A stretch of 31,831 bases of DNA, taken from contig CATVTM010000016.1 of assembly GCA_958346935.1 (NCBI GenBank), positions 1-31,831 on the forward strand, read 5' to 3'. A program made the position numbers and the translations under genes. The notes under the pieces are model-generated. The model was not told the origin of the DNA. It did no database searches and saw only the letters and a program-made list of their open reading frames with translations. Positions 1 to 7,453 of this stretch are shown here, piece by piece. Within the stretch, counting starts at the first letter, position 1; the number at the start of each line of letters is the position of its first letter. Origin of the DNA: an uncultured Collinsella sp. Lineage in GTDB: Bacteria; Actinomycetota; Coriobacteriia; Coriobacteriales; Coriobacteriaceae.

Positions 1-2
1 GC

Positions 3-1976
3 TACGAGGTGCTCCTCTCGTTTGCCGGCCATACCGACGCGGTCATGCTGCTTGCGCTTGCCTGCCTGCTCACGCTGCCGTTTCGCTACGTATTCTTTGG
101 CCGCGGCGACGCTTGGCGTCCCTCGGTGATCCTTCCGTCGCTGTTCTTTGCCGTCTGCATGGTGTTTGGCCGCAGCTACGACCTCACCGATTCGGCCGAG
201 ATCGTGCTCGGCGACAAGGCCCGCATCATCTGCGCCTGGATAGGCGGTGTGGGCTGGATGCTCTTGGCGGTCGTTGCCTTCTACCTTGCCTTTGAGTGTC
301 TAGATTGGCTGAGCTCTCGGCGCATTCCGTTTTCTGAAGCGCACTTTGGCCGCGTATGGCGTGTGGCACACGCCGTGCTCTCGGTCCATCCCTTTGCCGG
401 GCCCTTCCTGGTGCTTATGATCGCCTGGGCGCCCACGCTCATCGCTTCGCTGCCCGGCCTTTTTATGGGAGATACGGGTGCGCAGATTCGCCAGTGGTTC
501 AACTACCCCAACGGCACGAGTGACTACTTGCGTCTGCTCAATCCCAATGTGTTGCTCAACGGACATCACCCCGTGGTGCATACGGCTATCATCGGTTCGT
601 GCGTCCAGTTGGGGCTTTCACTGTTTAACAGCGCCAACGCAGGTCTTGCCATCTACACCTGCGCTCAGTTCGTCATTACGGCCGCCTGCATGGCCTATTC
701 CATCTCGTCGCTGCGCAAGCTGGGCGTGAGCCTGCCGGTCCGCGGCGTAATCTTGCTGTTCTTTGTGTTTATGCCCATGTTCTCCAACTACGCGGCTCTG
801 CTTACCAAAGATGTGCTGTTTGCCGACGCGTTTTTGGTGCTGTTGGTGCAGACCGTGAAGCTCGTGGCATGCGGCCTGCCCCGTCGCGATGCCAATGCCG
901 AGCGTGCGGGCGAACAGAGGCCCGTGCTCTTTGCGCGCCATGATTGGCTGTTGCTCGCTCTGGGCGCCATGGGTTCCACGTTTCTGCGTAACGGCGGCCT
1001 GGTGTTTCCCCTGGCGGCATGCGTAATCGCGGCGGCGTTTTGCGCATGGGATGCGCATGTGGCTCGTCGTGCAGCCAAGCAGGCTGGTGCTGCGCCTTCG
1101 GGCGCCATCCCGCGTTTCCGCTGGGTGGGAGTTCTTGCGGTGCTTGCACTCTGCCTTGCCTCTAATATGTACTTCACCAAGGTCTTTATGCCGGAGCACG
1201 ACATCACGCCTGGTTCCAAGCGCGAAATCCTCTCGATTCCGTTCCAGCAGACGGCTCGTTTTGTCCAAAAGCACGACGGCCTCAACTCGGGCGTCAACCC
1301 CACGGTTAAGGAGGACGGCACCATCGTGGAGGCTCCTTGCGACGGCTTGGTGACCGACGAAGAGCGTGCCGTGATCGACCGTGTGCTCAAGTACGAGAAT
1401 CTGGGCCGCCGCTACAACCCGGATAAGTCGGACGCCGTCAAAAATTGCTTTAACGAGTACGCCTCGCAGGAGGACATCAAGGCCTATTTTGAGGTGTGGG
1501 CCCAGATGTTCAAAAAGGATCCCGAGTGCTATATCTCGGCACTCATCAATAACTACTACGGCTACTTTTATCCGAGTGCCCGCGATGCATGGGTCTACAG
1601 CACGGCGCGCAGTGCCGAGATTATGGCGAAGCCCGATAACCTCAAGTACTTCGACTTCCATCCGGTCGATAGCAAGGTTGTGCGCTGGTGCGACCACCTG
1701 ATCAACCTGTACCGCGTGGCGGTGCAGCGCATCCCGTTTATCTCGCTCACCATGAGCTCGGCCACCTATGTGTGGATCATGATCGCCGTGGTGGTCTATC
1801 TGCTACGTCGTCATTCGTGGCGCGGGCTGGCCATTTGGGTGCCGCTGCTGGGCGTGCTCGCCGTGTGCCTGATCGGTCCCTGCAACGGCTCGACCTACAT
1901 GCGCTACCTGTATCCGGTCATCGCCTGCATGCCCTTTGCCATCGGCGCCACCATCACCCGCAGCGACCTCCTCTAG
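3..1976 (+). CDS. Polytopic membrane protein, DUF6020-like (5' end probably outside window)
   Basis: Large integral membrane protein of at least 655 residues with roughly a dozen hydrophobic segments. They are dense over residues 10-150 and 200-340 and again at the C-terminus (about 585-650). A soluble, probably extracytoplasmic domain lies at about 400-570. A short motif GDT near residue 154 followed by HHP near 186, between membrane segments, resembles the acidic and His motifs of GT-C-type membrane glycosyltransferases. I associate this layout with the DUF6020 family, from memory and without a search. A GTG at position 9 could start it, but the frame is open to the window edge and no separate Shine-Dalgarno sequence precedes that GTG, so the true start may lie upstream. 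No substrate can be named. The stop TAG is followed at once by a short repeat hairpin. Confidence 0.6.
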   Translation, partial: YEVLLSFAGHTDAVMLLALACLLTLPFRYVFFGRGDAWRPSVILPSLFFAVCMVFGRSYDLTDSAEIVLGDKARIICAWIGGVGWMLLAVVAFYLAFECLDWLSSRRIPFSEAHFGRVWRVAHAVLSVHPFAGPFLVLMIAWAPTLIASLPGLFMGDTGAQIRQWFNYPNGTSDYLRLLNPNVLLNGHHPVVHTAIIGSCVQLGLSLFNSANAGLAIYTCAQFVITAACMAYSISSLRKLGVSLPVRGVILLFFVFMPMFSNYAALLTKDVLFADAFLVLLVQTVKLVACGLPRRDANAERAGEQRPVLFARHDWLLLALGAMGSTFLRNGGLVFPLAACVIAAAFCAWDAHVARRAAKQAGAAPSGAIPRFRWVGVLAVLALCLASNMYFTKVFMPEHDITPGSKREILSIPFQQTARFVQKHDGLNSGVNPTVKEDGTIVEAPCDGLVTDEERAVIDRVLKYENLGRRYNPDKSDAVKNCFNEYASQEDIKAYFEVWAQMFKKDPECYISALINNYYGYFYPSARDAWVYSTARSAEIMAKPDNLKYFDFHPVDSKVVRWCDHLINLYRVAVQRIPFISLTMSSATYVWIMIAVVVYLLRRHSWRGLAIWVPLLGVLAVCLIGPCNGSTYMRYLYPVIACMPFAIGATITRSDLL

Positions 1977-1983
1977 TCCTAAT

Positions 1984-2016
1984 TTGGTGCAAAGGGGACA
2001 GGTTACTTTGCACCAA
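1984..2016. repeat. Short inverted repeat, GGGACAGG-loop family, copy 1
   Basis: Perfect 11-bp inverted repeat: left arm TTGGTGCAAAG (1984-1994), right arm CTTTGCACCAA (2006-2016), loop GGGACAGGTTA. It lies 7 bp past the stop of the membrane protein. No T-tract follows, so it is unlikely to be a simple intrinsic terminator. The same loop recurs at 4600-4636, 30976-31012 and, diverged, at 7323-7353, with different but still self-complementary arms. The arrangement resembles REP elements. Confidence 0.8.
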
Positions 2017-2147
2017 GGGGCTGTATCATCACGACGCCTTCATTTTGGGGTTTATCTCGCAGGCCAGTAGGTATATCATAACGACGTTTGTTTATATTGC
2101 CCGAGCATCTGCGCTGGGCTTTAGGTCGAAACCGATAGGAGACACGT

Positions 2148-2954
2148 ATGTCCGGACACTCTAAGTGGGCCACAACCAAGCATCGTAAGGGCGCGCAGGA
2201 CGCCAAGCGTTCCGCCCTCTTCTCCAAGCTGAGCCGCAACATCACCGTTGCTGCCCGTCTCGGCGGCGACCCGCTGCCTGAGAACAACGCCAGCCTCGCT
2301 GCTGCTGTTGCTAAGGCCAAGGCTCAGTCCATGCCCAAGGACAAGATCAAGTCCGCTATCGACAAGGCCTTCGGTTCGGGTGCCGACGCCGCTGTCTACG
2401 AGAACATCGTGTACGAGGGCTACGGTCCCGCCGGTGTCGCCGTGTACGTTGACTGCCTGACCGACAACCGCAACCGTACCGCCGCTGATGTCCGTTCCGC
2501 CTTCTCCCACGCTGGTGGTAACCTGGGCACCTCGGGCTCCGTCGCCTTCCAGTTTGAGCGCAAGGGCCAGATCGTCGTCGCCAAGGAGATCCTGGACGAG
2601 AACGCCAAGAAGGAGACCATGATCGCCAACGGTCCTGCCGGTGACGAGGATGAGTTCATGATGGCCATCGCCGAGGCCGGTGGCGAGGACTACGAGGACG
2701 CCGGCGAGGAGTGGATCGTCTGGACCGCTGCTAACGACGTCATGGCTGTTTCCAAGGCGCTCGAGGAGCAGGGCGTCCAGGTCAAGGGCTCCGAGACCAC
2801 CATGGTCCCGACCACCCCGACCGAGGTCTCCGGTACCGACGCCAAGAAGGTCCAGCGCCTCATCGACCGTCTCGAGGAGCTCGACGACGTCCAGGACGTC
2901 TACAGCACCATGGACATGACCGACGAGGTCATCGCTGCCCTCGAGGAGGAGTAG
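2148..2954 (+). CDS. yebC: YebC/PmpR-family protein (translation/transcription factor)
   Basis: The YebC/PmpR/TACO1 family has long been annotated as DNA-binding regulators; later work also links members to ribosome function at difficult peptide stretches. The N-terminus MSGHSKWATTKHRKGAQDAK is the family hallmark, followed by the conserved SKLSRNITVAARLGGDP and the central GYGPAGVAVYVDCLTDNRNRT. At 268 residues it is somewhat longer than the usual 240-250; the extra length is an acidic stretch (about residues 165-190) in the middle domain. The ATG is preceded by TAGGAG with normal spacing. It appears monocistronic, with the repeat hairpin upstream and a strong terminator downstream. Codon choice is strongly biased to C/G-ending codons, as in highly expressed genes. 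Confidence 0.95.
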   Translation: MSGHSKWATTKHRKGAQDAKRSALFSKLSRNITVAARLGGDPLPENNASLAAAVAKAKAQSMPKDKIKSAIDKAFGSGADAAVYENIVYEGYGPAGVAVYVDCLTDNRNRTAADVRSAFSHAGGNLGTSGSVAFQFERKGQIVVAKEILDENAKKETMIANGPAGDEDEFMMAIAEAGGEDYEDAGEEWIVWTAANDVMAVSKALEEQGVQVKGSETTMVPTTPTEVSGTDAKKVQRLIDRLEELDDVQDVYSTMDMTDEVIAALEEE

Positions 2955-3023
2955 CGCCTGCACGGGTTAAGCCGTGCATATCTGGGCATAATGAAGCGAG
3001 CATGCAAGCCTCGTGGAATAGAT

Positions 3024-3067
3024 GAGCCGGATCCGCGTGCGTATGGCACCGGACCCGGCTCTTTTAT
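3024..3067 (+). terminator. Rho-independent terminator of yebC
   Basis: Arms GAGCCGGATCCG (3024-3035) and CGGACCCGGCTC (3050-3061) pair with one mismatch and are followed by TTTTAT. The T-tract runs straight into a perfect TATAAT (3065-3070). Confidence 0.85.
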
Positions 3068-3070
3068 AAT
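3065..3070 (+). promoter_or_regulatory. Candidate -10 box of the amaP operon
   Basis: Perfect TATAAT about 50 bp before the amaP start, merged with the T-tract of the yebC terminator. The matching -35 position would fall in the terminator loop and right arm, and no good -35 hexamer is visible there. Confidence 0.45.
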
Positions 3071-3119
3071 GATGCGAATCGTTTTGCATTCTGTGGACCG
3101 AAACCTGAAGGGAGCGCGC

Positions 3120-3665
3120 GTGCGCGTACTCAAACGAGCCCTAGCGATCGTGTATCTTGCCGCCGCCATCGTGGCGCTGGGTACGCTTGTCTGCCAGTTC
3201 TGGGGACCGTATACGTATCGCTTTATGCTGCTGTTGCGTGACACCATGCCTCGCGTCGTCGTTACGGTGTGCGCCGCTATCGTGGCGCTTGGCGTGCTCA
3301 TCGGTTTTTTCCGCCTGATGTTCGCGCGTCGCGAGCCGTCCTGCGTGCATCCGGCGGGGGAGCGCAATATCGAGGTCACGCTCGCAGCGCTTTCCTCGTG
3401 CGCCCGTGCCGCGGCGGAGTGCGATGATCGCGTGATGGTTGAGCATATCGAGGCACGCGTTCAAGGCCCCGACGAGTCGCGCGTTCGTTTTAAGGTCGAA
3501 GCTATCGCGCTCGATGATAAGGACGTTGCCGCTCTTGCCACCTCGATGCAGCAGCGCATCGAGAAGGCCTGCGACACCATGCTCGGCACGCCGGGCACGA
3601 CCGCGCGCGTCCGTTTTTTGCCGTCCAAGACTACCGTCCAGACCGTGGAGGTTTCCGGTGAGTGA
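3120..3665 (+). CDS. amaP: Alkaline-shock-response membrane anchor protein AmaP
   Basis: AmaP anchors the Asp23 envelope-stress protein to the membrane in Firmicutes. This 181-residue protein has two hydrophobic segments (about residues 5-25 and 43-66), then an Arg-rich junction and a soluble Asp23-like alpha/beta domain. I place the start at GTG 3120, preceded by AAGGGAG (3108-3114). The frame stays open upstream to 2991, but that extension crosses the yebC terminator and has no ribosome site. The 3' end overlaps the next gene by 8 bp, which implies translational coupling. The downstream DUF2273 and asp23 genes are the usual partners and support the assignment more than sequence identity alone does. 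Confidence 0.8.
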   Translation: MRVLKRALAIVYLAAAIVALGTLVCQFWGPYTYRFMLLLRDTMPRVVVTVCAAIVALGVLIGFFRLMFARREPSCVHPAGERNIEVTLAALSSCARAAAECDDRVMVEHIEARVQGPDESRVRFKVEAIALDDKDVAALATSMQQRIEKACDTMLGTPGTTARVRFLPSKTTVQTVEVSGE

Positions 3666-4035
3666 TACCAACCAAGACAAGACCGCCCGCACGCCGCGCC
3701 TGACGATCGACCAAAACGCTACGCCGGCAGGCGAGTCTGCCGACACCAAGCCCGAGGCCGGCGAGCAGCGCGACAGCGCCGCCAACGACTTTGACGAGGC
3801 CATGGGGCTCATCAAAGGTACGGGCGCTGCCATCTGGAGCTATGCTGTGCGTCATCCCAACACCACGCTTGGCGCCGTCGCTGGCTTTATCCTCGCCGTG
3901 TTGGTGCTCACGTTGGGCCTGTGGGACACGCTCGTCATTGCATTCTTCGTGCTGATCGGCGCCGTGATCGGCCAAATTCGCGACGGCGAGAACGGGATCG
4001 TCAACTTCTTCGGCCGTCTGTTTAGCGGCCGCTAA
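3658..4035 (+). CDS. DUF2273 family small membrane protein
   Basis: A 125-residue protein encoded between amaP and asp23, the usual place for DUF2273 proteins. The first 55 residues are hydrophilic and rich in Thr, Asp and Glu. Two closely spaced transmembrane helices follow (about residues 69-88 and 91-108), ending with the family-like GQIRDGENGIVNFFGRLF. The start is GTG 3658 with GGAG 7 bp upstream, overlapping the end of amaP by 8 bp. A longer open frame reaching back to 3439 lies inside amaP and is an artefact. The role is inferred: a membrane component of the Asp23-AmaP envelope-stress complex. Confidence 0.8.
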   Translation: MSDTNQDKTARTPRLTIDQNATPAGESADTKPEAGEQRDSAANDFDEAMGLIKGTGAAIWSYAVRHPNTTLGAVAGFILAVLVLTLGLWDTLVIAFFVLIGAVIGQIRDGENGIVNFFGRLFSGR

Positions 4036-4079
4036 TATGTATTCGACTGTCGCATCCGCGGCAGGCATAAGGAGGAACC

Positions 4080-4601
4080 ATGGCTTTTAATACGAAGGTC
4101 GATGTGGCCGATACCGAGCTCGAGGCAGACGAGACCGTCACCGCCGAGGCCGAGGACGTAACGCTCGAGGATGAGGCGCTCGTCGAGGCCGAGTCCGCCG
4201 ATGATGCGGACGAGGATGATGAGGAAACAGACGAGTCCGAGGACTCGCTGACCTATTCCAACGGTGTGATCGAAAAGATCGTTGCTATGGCCACTCGCGA
4301 GGTTCCACACGTTCTGGGCATGAAGGGTAACCTCATGCATTTTGTGCAGGAGCAGTTTGGTGCCGAGAATCTGACCAAGGGCGTGACGGTCGAGGTCACC
4401 GATGACAATCGCGTGGTCGTCAACATCTCCGTCATCATCGAGTACGGCGCCTATGCGCCCGCGATCTTCGACGATGTCAAGGCACGTGTCACCGAGCGCC
4501 TTGCCGCGATGACCGGCCTTGAGGTGGCGGGTGTCAACCTGCGTATCGAGGACGTCATCACCCCCGAGGAGTACGAGCACCGCACCAGCCAGCACGAATA
4601 A
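4080..4601 (+). CDS. Asp23/Gls24 family envelope stress response protein
   Basis: Asp23/Gls24 proteins are abundant cytoplasmic proteins held at the membrane by AmaP and linked to cell-envelope homeostasis. The 173-residue product has a very acidic N-terminal third (about residues 8-58, mostly Glu, Asp, Ala). The conserved domain follows: YSNGVIEKIVAMATREVPHV, then GVTVEVTDDNRVVVNISVIIEYG and a C-terminal AGVNLRIEDV strand. The ATG at 4080 has an excellent ribosome site (AAGGAGG). It lies 44 bp after the DUF2273 gene in the same orientation, so it is probably the last gene of a three-gene operon. The acidic N-terminal extension is longer than in typical Firmicutes members. Confidence 0.92.
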   Translation: MAFNTKVDVADTELEADETVTAEAEDVTLEDEALVEAESADDADEDDEETDESEDSLTYSNGVIEKIVAMATREVPHVLGMKGNLMHFVQEQFGAENLTKGVTVEVTDDNRVVVNISVIIEYGAYAPAIFDDVKARVTERLAAMTGLEVAGVNLRIEDVITPEEYEHRTSQHE

Positions 4602-4636
4602 CCTTCCAAAAAGGGACAGGTTTGTTTTGGCAGGTT
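4600..4636. repeat. Short inverted repeat, GGGACAGG-loop family, copy 2
   Basis: Left arm AACCTTCCAAAA (4600-4611) and right arm TTTTGGCAGGTT (4625-4636) pair over 12 bp with one mismatch around loop AGGGACAGGTTTG. The left arm begins inside the asp23 stop codon. The following bases TTATCTGCGAAAACGT also match those after copy 3 (30976-31012). Confidence 0.85.
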
Positions 4637-4654
4637 TTATCTGCGAAAACGTTA

Positions 4655-4698
4655 AACGGCCGACCGCGCAAGCAAAAGCGTGGCCGGCCGTTATTTGT
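4655..4698 (+). terminator. Rho-independent terminator of the amaP-asp23 operon
   Basis: Arms AACGGCCGACC (4655-4665) and GGCCGGCCGTT (4682-4692) pair with one mismatch. The tail is TTATTTGT. Confidence 0.75.
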
Positions 4699-4738
4699 AT
4701 GCCCCCCGATGTAGGCATACCGCTCGTCTAACTAGGGG

Positions 4739-4766
4739 TTGCAATCGTCGCGTTCCGCGTTACCCT
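4739..4766 (+). promoter_or_regulatory. Candidate promoter of the YitT-family gene
   Basis: TTGCAA (4739-4744), 16-bp spacer, TACCCT (4761-4766), about 45 bp before the start codon. Both hexamers are imperfect. Confidence 0.35.
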
Positions 4767-4809
4767 AATGGGCGCATTGTTTCCAAATTGTTAACGAGGG
4801 GTTGCCGTA

Positions 4810-5832
4810 ATGGCTGACGAGCACGAAACAGAAAGCAAGGCATGGGCGATTGAGGCCGCCGCGGCAGAGGCGGCATCGCGTGCTGCCGAAGAGGTGCATC
4901 GTCCTCCCGTAGTGCCGATGGAGCGCGTGGTTGATCGCACCGATATCGAGCGCGGCGAGCGTGCCGGCCAAAAGCGCAGCCAGGAGCCGGGTTTCCCGCG
5001 CTTTTTTGCCGAGCTCAATCTGGGCCTGATTCTTACGGCCTTTGCCATCGTTGCGTTTAAAACCCCTAATCACTTTGCTTTTGGCGGCACCTCGGGCGTG
5101 TCGGTCATTCTGTCCACGCTGTTCCCGACCCTGCCCGTCGGCGTCTTTATGTGGATTATCAACGCGGTTCTCGTCGTTTTGGGCTTTATCTTTTTGGAGC
5201 GCAAGGCGATTCTTTGGAGTGTCTTCGCCTCGTTTGCGCTGTCCGCCTATGTTTCGCTGTTTGAGCTCTTCATTCCGACCGATGTCTCTCTGACGGGTGA
5301 TATGTGGCTCGACCTGTGCTTTGCCGTCATCTTGCCGGCGCTCGGCAGTGCCATCGTCTTTGACATCGGCGCCTCGACGGGTGGCACGGACATTCTTGCC
5401 ATGATCCTCAAGCGCCGCACCACGCTCGAGATTGGCCGCGCCCTGCTGCTGGTCGATATCGGTATCGTGACCATCGCGGCCTTTTTGTATGGCCCGCGTG
5501 TCGGTCTGTATTGCGTGCTCGGCCTGTTTGCCAAGACGCTTGTGGTCGACAAGGCCATCGAGAGCATCCATCTTCGTAAGGTCTGCACGGTCATTTGCTC
5601 CGAACCCCTTAAGGTCGAGGAGTTTATCGTCAAGCATCTCAACCGCACGGCGACCATCAGTCGCGGCTACGGTGCCTTCTCGGGCAAGTGCGTGACGGTG
5701 ATTATGAGCGTGCTGAGCCGTCGCGAGGCCGTGCAACTGCGCCGCTATGCGCGCGAGGTCGATCCGGGTGCCTTTATCACGATCGTCGACAGCTCCGAGA
5801 TTGTCGGCAAGGGCTTCCGCGGAACGAACTAG
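4810..5832 (+). CDS. YitT family membrane protein
   Basis: YitT-family proteins are widespread membrane proteins of unproven function. They combine a DUF161-type membrane part with a soluble DUF2179 domain. This 340-residue protein has a charged N-terminal region (residues 1-60), then about five to six hydrophobic segments from residue 68 to 240, including the family's GGTSGVSVIL and DIGASTGGTDILAMILK. A soluble C-terminal domain (about 255-340) contains SRGYGAFSGK, typical of DUF2179. The N-terminal extension is longer than usual and Ala/Glu-rich. The ATG at 4810 follows GAGGGG. It stands alone between a terminator and a zinc-ribbon gene. Transport has been suggested for some relatives; nothing here identifies a substrate. 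Confidence 0.88.
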   Translation: MADEHETESKAWAIEAAAAEAASRAAEEVHRPPVVPMERVVDRTDIERGERAGQKRSQEPGFPRFFAELNLGLILTAFAIVAFKTPNHFAFGGTSGVSVILSTLFPTLPVGVFMWIINAVLVVLGFIFLERKAILWSVFASFALSAYVSLFELFIPTDVSLTGDMWLDLCFAVILPALGSAIVFDIGASTGGTDILAMILKRRTTLEIGRALLLVDIGIVTIAAFLYGPRVGLYCVLGLFAKTLVVDKAIESIHLRKVCTVICSEPLKVEEFIVKHLNRTATISRGYGAFSGKCVTVIMSVLSRREAVQLRRYAREVDPGAFITIVDSSEIVGKGFRGTN

Positions 5833-5981
5833 CACAGACGTATTCAACGAACCGCCTGCTGGCGCCGTGCATCTTGTAAATCGGTCATCTTTGAGTATTT
5901 GACCCCACATTGGGCAATAATGATGCTAAAGACATCGTTTGCGATCCAAGTGATTTGTTCAAGATACGAAGGGATGATTCT

Positions 5982-7313
5982 ATGTTCTGCTCGCAGTGTG
6001 GCGCCCCCATGGGCGATAACGACAAGTTCTGCGGCGTGTGTGGTGCTCCTAATGCCGGTGCTGCAGCCTCCGCCCCTCAGGGTCAACCTCAGCCTCAGCA
6101 GTTTGTTCCGCAACCGCCCGTGGCGAATGCGCCAAAGGGCTGTGTGGCTCAGGCGTTTGAGGATATGACCAAGACTCCGGGCGTGCTGCAGCGCGTGTGC
6201 CAGATCGCTTTTTTGCCGGCGCTTATCTGTGTCGTGTCGGTACTCGTTCTGTTCATCCCCGTTATCGGCGGTATTGCAGCTGCCATCGGCTTTTTGGCTG
6301 CCTACGTGGCGAGCGTGTGCGGTTCGGGCTTTGGCATCGAGTGGGGTCGCGATCTGTCGCTTAAGATCGATGACGGCATGGAGCGTCCGTTGATGCGTTC
6401 CACGTCGTTTGGCCTCGGAGTCTTTTCGAGCGTTATTTCGGTCGTGCTCGAGGTTATCGCTGCCATTCCCGTGATCGGTGTAGTGCTTTCGCTGGTGGAG
6501 GGCGTGGTAATTGGCGCTGCGGGCTCGTATTCTTATTACGGCTCTTATGCGCTCGAGGCTGCGCTGTTTGGCTCGCTTGGCTTGCTCGTTCTGGCTATGA
6601 TTGCCACGGCGGTCCTGGGGGTCTTCTTTAAGATGTTCGCCGACATTGCCGTGATGCACTTTGCGGTGACCGGTCGCGTCGAGAGCGCGTTTTCGCTCGA
6701 TAAGGTCTGGGCGGCGTTTAAGCACAACAAGACCAAGCTGTTCTGTGCTTCGTTCCTTCCCGAGTTTTTGACGGGCCTGGTCGCCAACGTTGTCACATGG
6801 ATCTTGACGGTCGTCTTTGGCGCCATTGCCTCTGTCGGTATGTATAGCTACTACTATCGTCCTACGGGTATTGAGGCAATTGTTACCGGCGGTGGCGTCA
6901 CGCTCGCGCTGTTCTTGGTGCTGGTCGCTTTTGTCACCGTATTTCTTACGGTCTTTGGCAAGATACTCAAGCACCGTGCCGTTGGCTATTGGGTTGCACG
7001 TTATGCAAGCGAGTGGGCCGACGAGGACAAGGACGACGTCCTGACTTTTGTATTGCCCTTCGAGAAGAAGTCCGCTCCCTCGGGTTACAGCGCTCCGGAT
7101 GCCGAGCCCGCACCTGAGTCCGAGCCCAAGCCTGAGCCGGCACCTGCACCCGCTCCCGCGACCGAGCCTGAGCCGGCGCCCGAGCCTGAACCGGCGCCCG
7201 AGCCTGAGACGGCATCTGAGTCCGAGCCTGCACCTGAGCCTGAGCCTGAGCCGGCACCTGCACCTGAGCCGGCGTCCGAGCCAAGCTCCGACGAGGAGCC
7301 TCAGGACGAGTAG
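5982..7313 (+). CDS. Zinc-ribbon membrane protein with Pro-Glu-rich C-terminal tail
   Basis: The protein is 443 residues long. The N-terminus carries a zinc ribbon with Cys at residues 3, 6, 17 and 20 (CSQC ... CGVC), followed by a Pro/Gln linker. Next come about five to six long hydrophobic segments (residues 70-345), reminiscent of DUF4013-type membrane domains. The last 80 residues are almost only Pro, Glu, Ala and Ser in EPAPEPEP-like repeats. I chose ATG 5982, where AAGGGA lies 7 bp upstream; the frame is open back to 5910 without a ribosome site. A TTGACC at 5899-5904 may belong to its promoter. A repeat hairpin and a strong terminator follow. Function is unknown. The ribbon is probably cytosolic and the acidic tail disordered. 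Confidence 0.75.
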   Translation: MFCSQCGAPMGDNDKFCGVCGAPNAGAAASAPQGQPQPQQFVPQPPVANAPKGCVAQAFEDMTKTPGVLQRVCQIAFLPALICVVSVLVLFIPVIGGIAAAIGFLAAYVASVCGSGFGIEWGRDLSLKIDDGMERPLMRSTSFGLGVFSSVISVVLEVIAAIPVIGVVLSLVEGVVIGAAGSYSYYGSYALEAALFGSLGLLVLAMIATAVLGVFFKMFADIAVMHFAVTGRVESAFSLDKVWAAFKHNKTKLFCASFLPEFLTGLVANVVTWILTVVFGAIASVGMYSYYYRPTGIEAIVTGGGVTLALFLVLVAFVTVFLTVFGKILKHRAVGYWVARYASEWADEDKDDVLTFVLPFEKKSAPSGYSAPDAEPAPESEPKPEPAPAPAPATEPEPAPEPEPAPEPETASESEPAPEPEPEPAPAPEPASEPSSDEEPQDE

Positions 7314-7322
7314 CCATGCCGT

Positions 7323-7353
7323 CTGCCATTTGGGGACGGGGTAGAAATGGTAG
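7323..7353. repeat. Short inverted repeat, diverged member of the GGGACAGG-loop family, copy 4
   Basis: Left arm CTGCCATTT (7323-7331) and right arm AAATGGTAG (7345-7353) pair over 9 bp with one G-T wobble. The loop is GGGGACGGGGTAG. It sits 9 bp after a stop codon, as the other copies sit at gene ends. The loop resembles GGGACAGGTTA but is not identical. Confidence 0.6.
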
Positions 7354-7372
7354 AAATAGCGCTTGAAGAATG

Positions 7373-7410
7373 AGCGGGGGCGGACGTTTCGATACGTCCG
7401 CCCCCGCTTT
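7373..7410. terminator. Strong hairpin between convergent genes (bidirectional terminator)
   Basis: Perfect 15-bp arms AGCGGGGGCGGACGT (7373-7387) and ACGTCCGCCCCCGCT (7394-7408) around loop TTCGAT. It lies between the convergent zinc-ribbon gene and M20 gene and can serve both. The T-tract is short on each side. Confidence 0.75.
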
Positions 7411-7453
7411 GACATCGCGATGTGGCTATGACTGCGAGATGCCAGCGAATCGA

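Noticed and set aside
2991..3119. N-terminal extension of AmaP from ATG 2991
   Set aside because: The stretch contains the yebC terminator and has no ribosome site; GTG 3120 is well placed.
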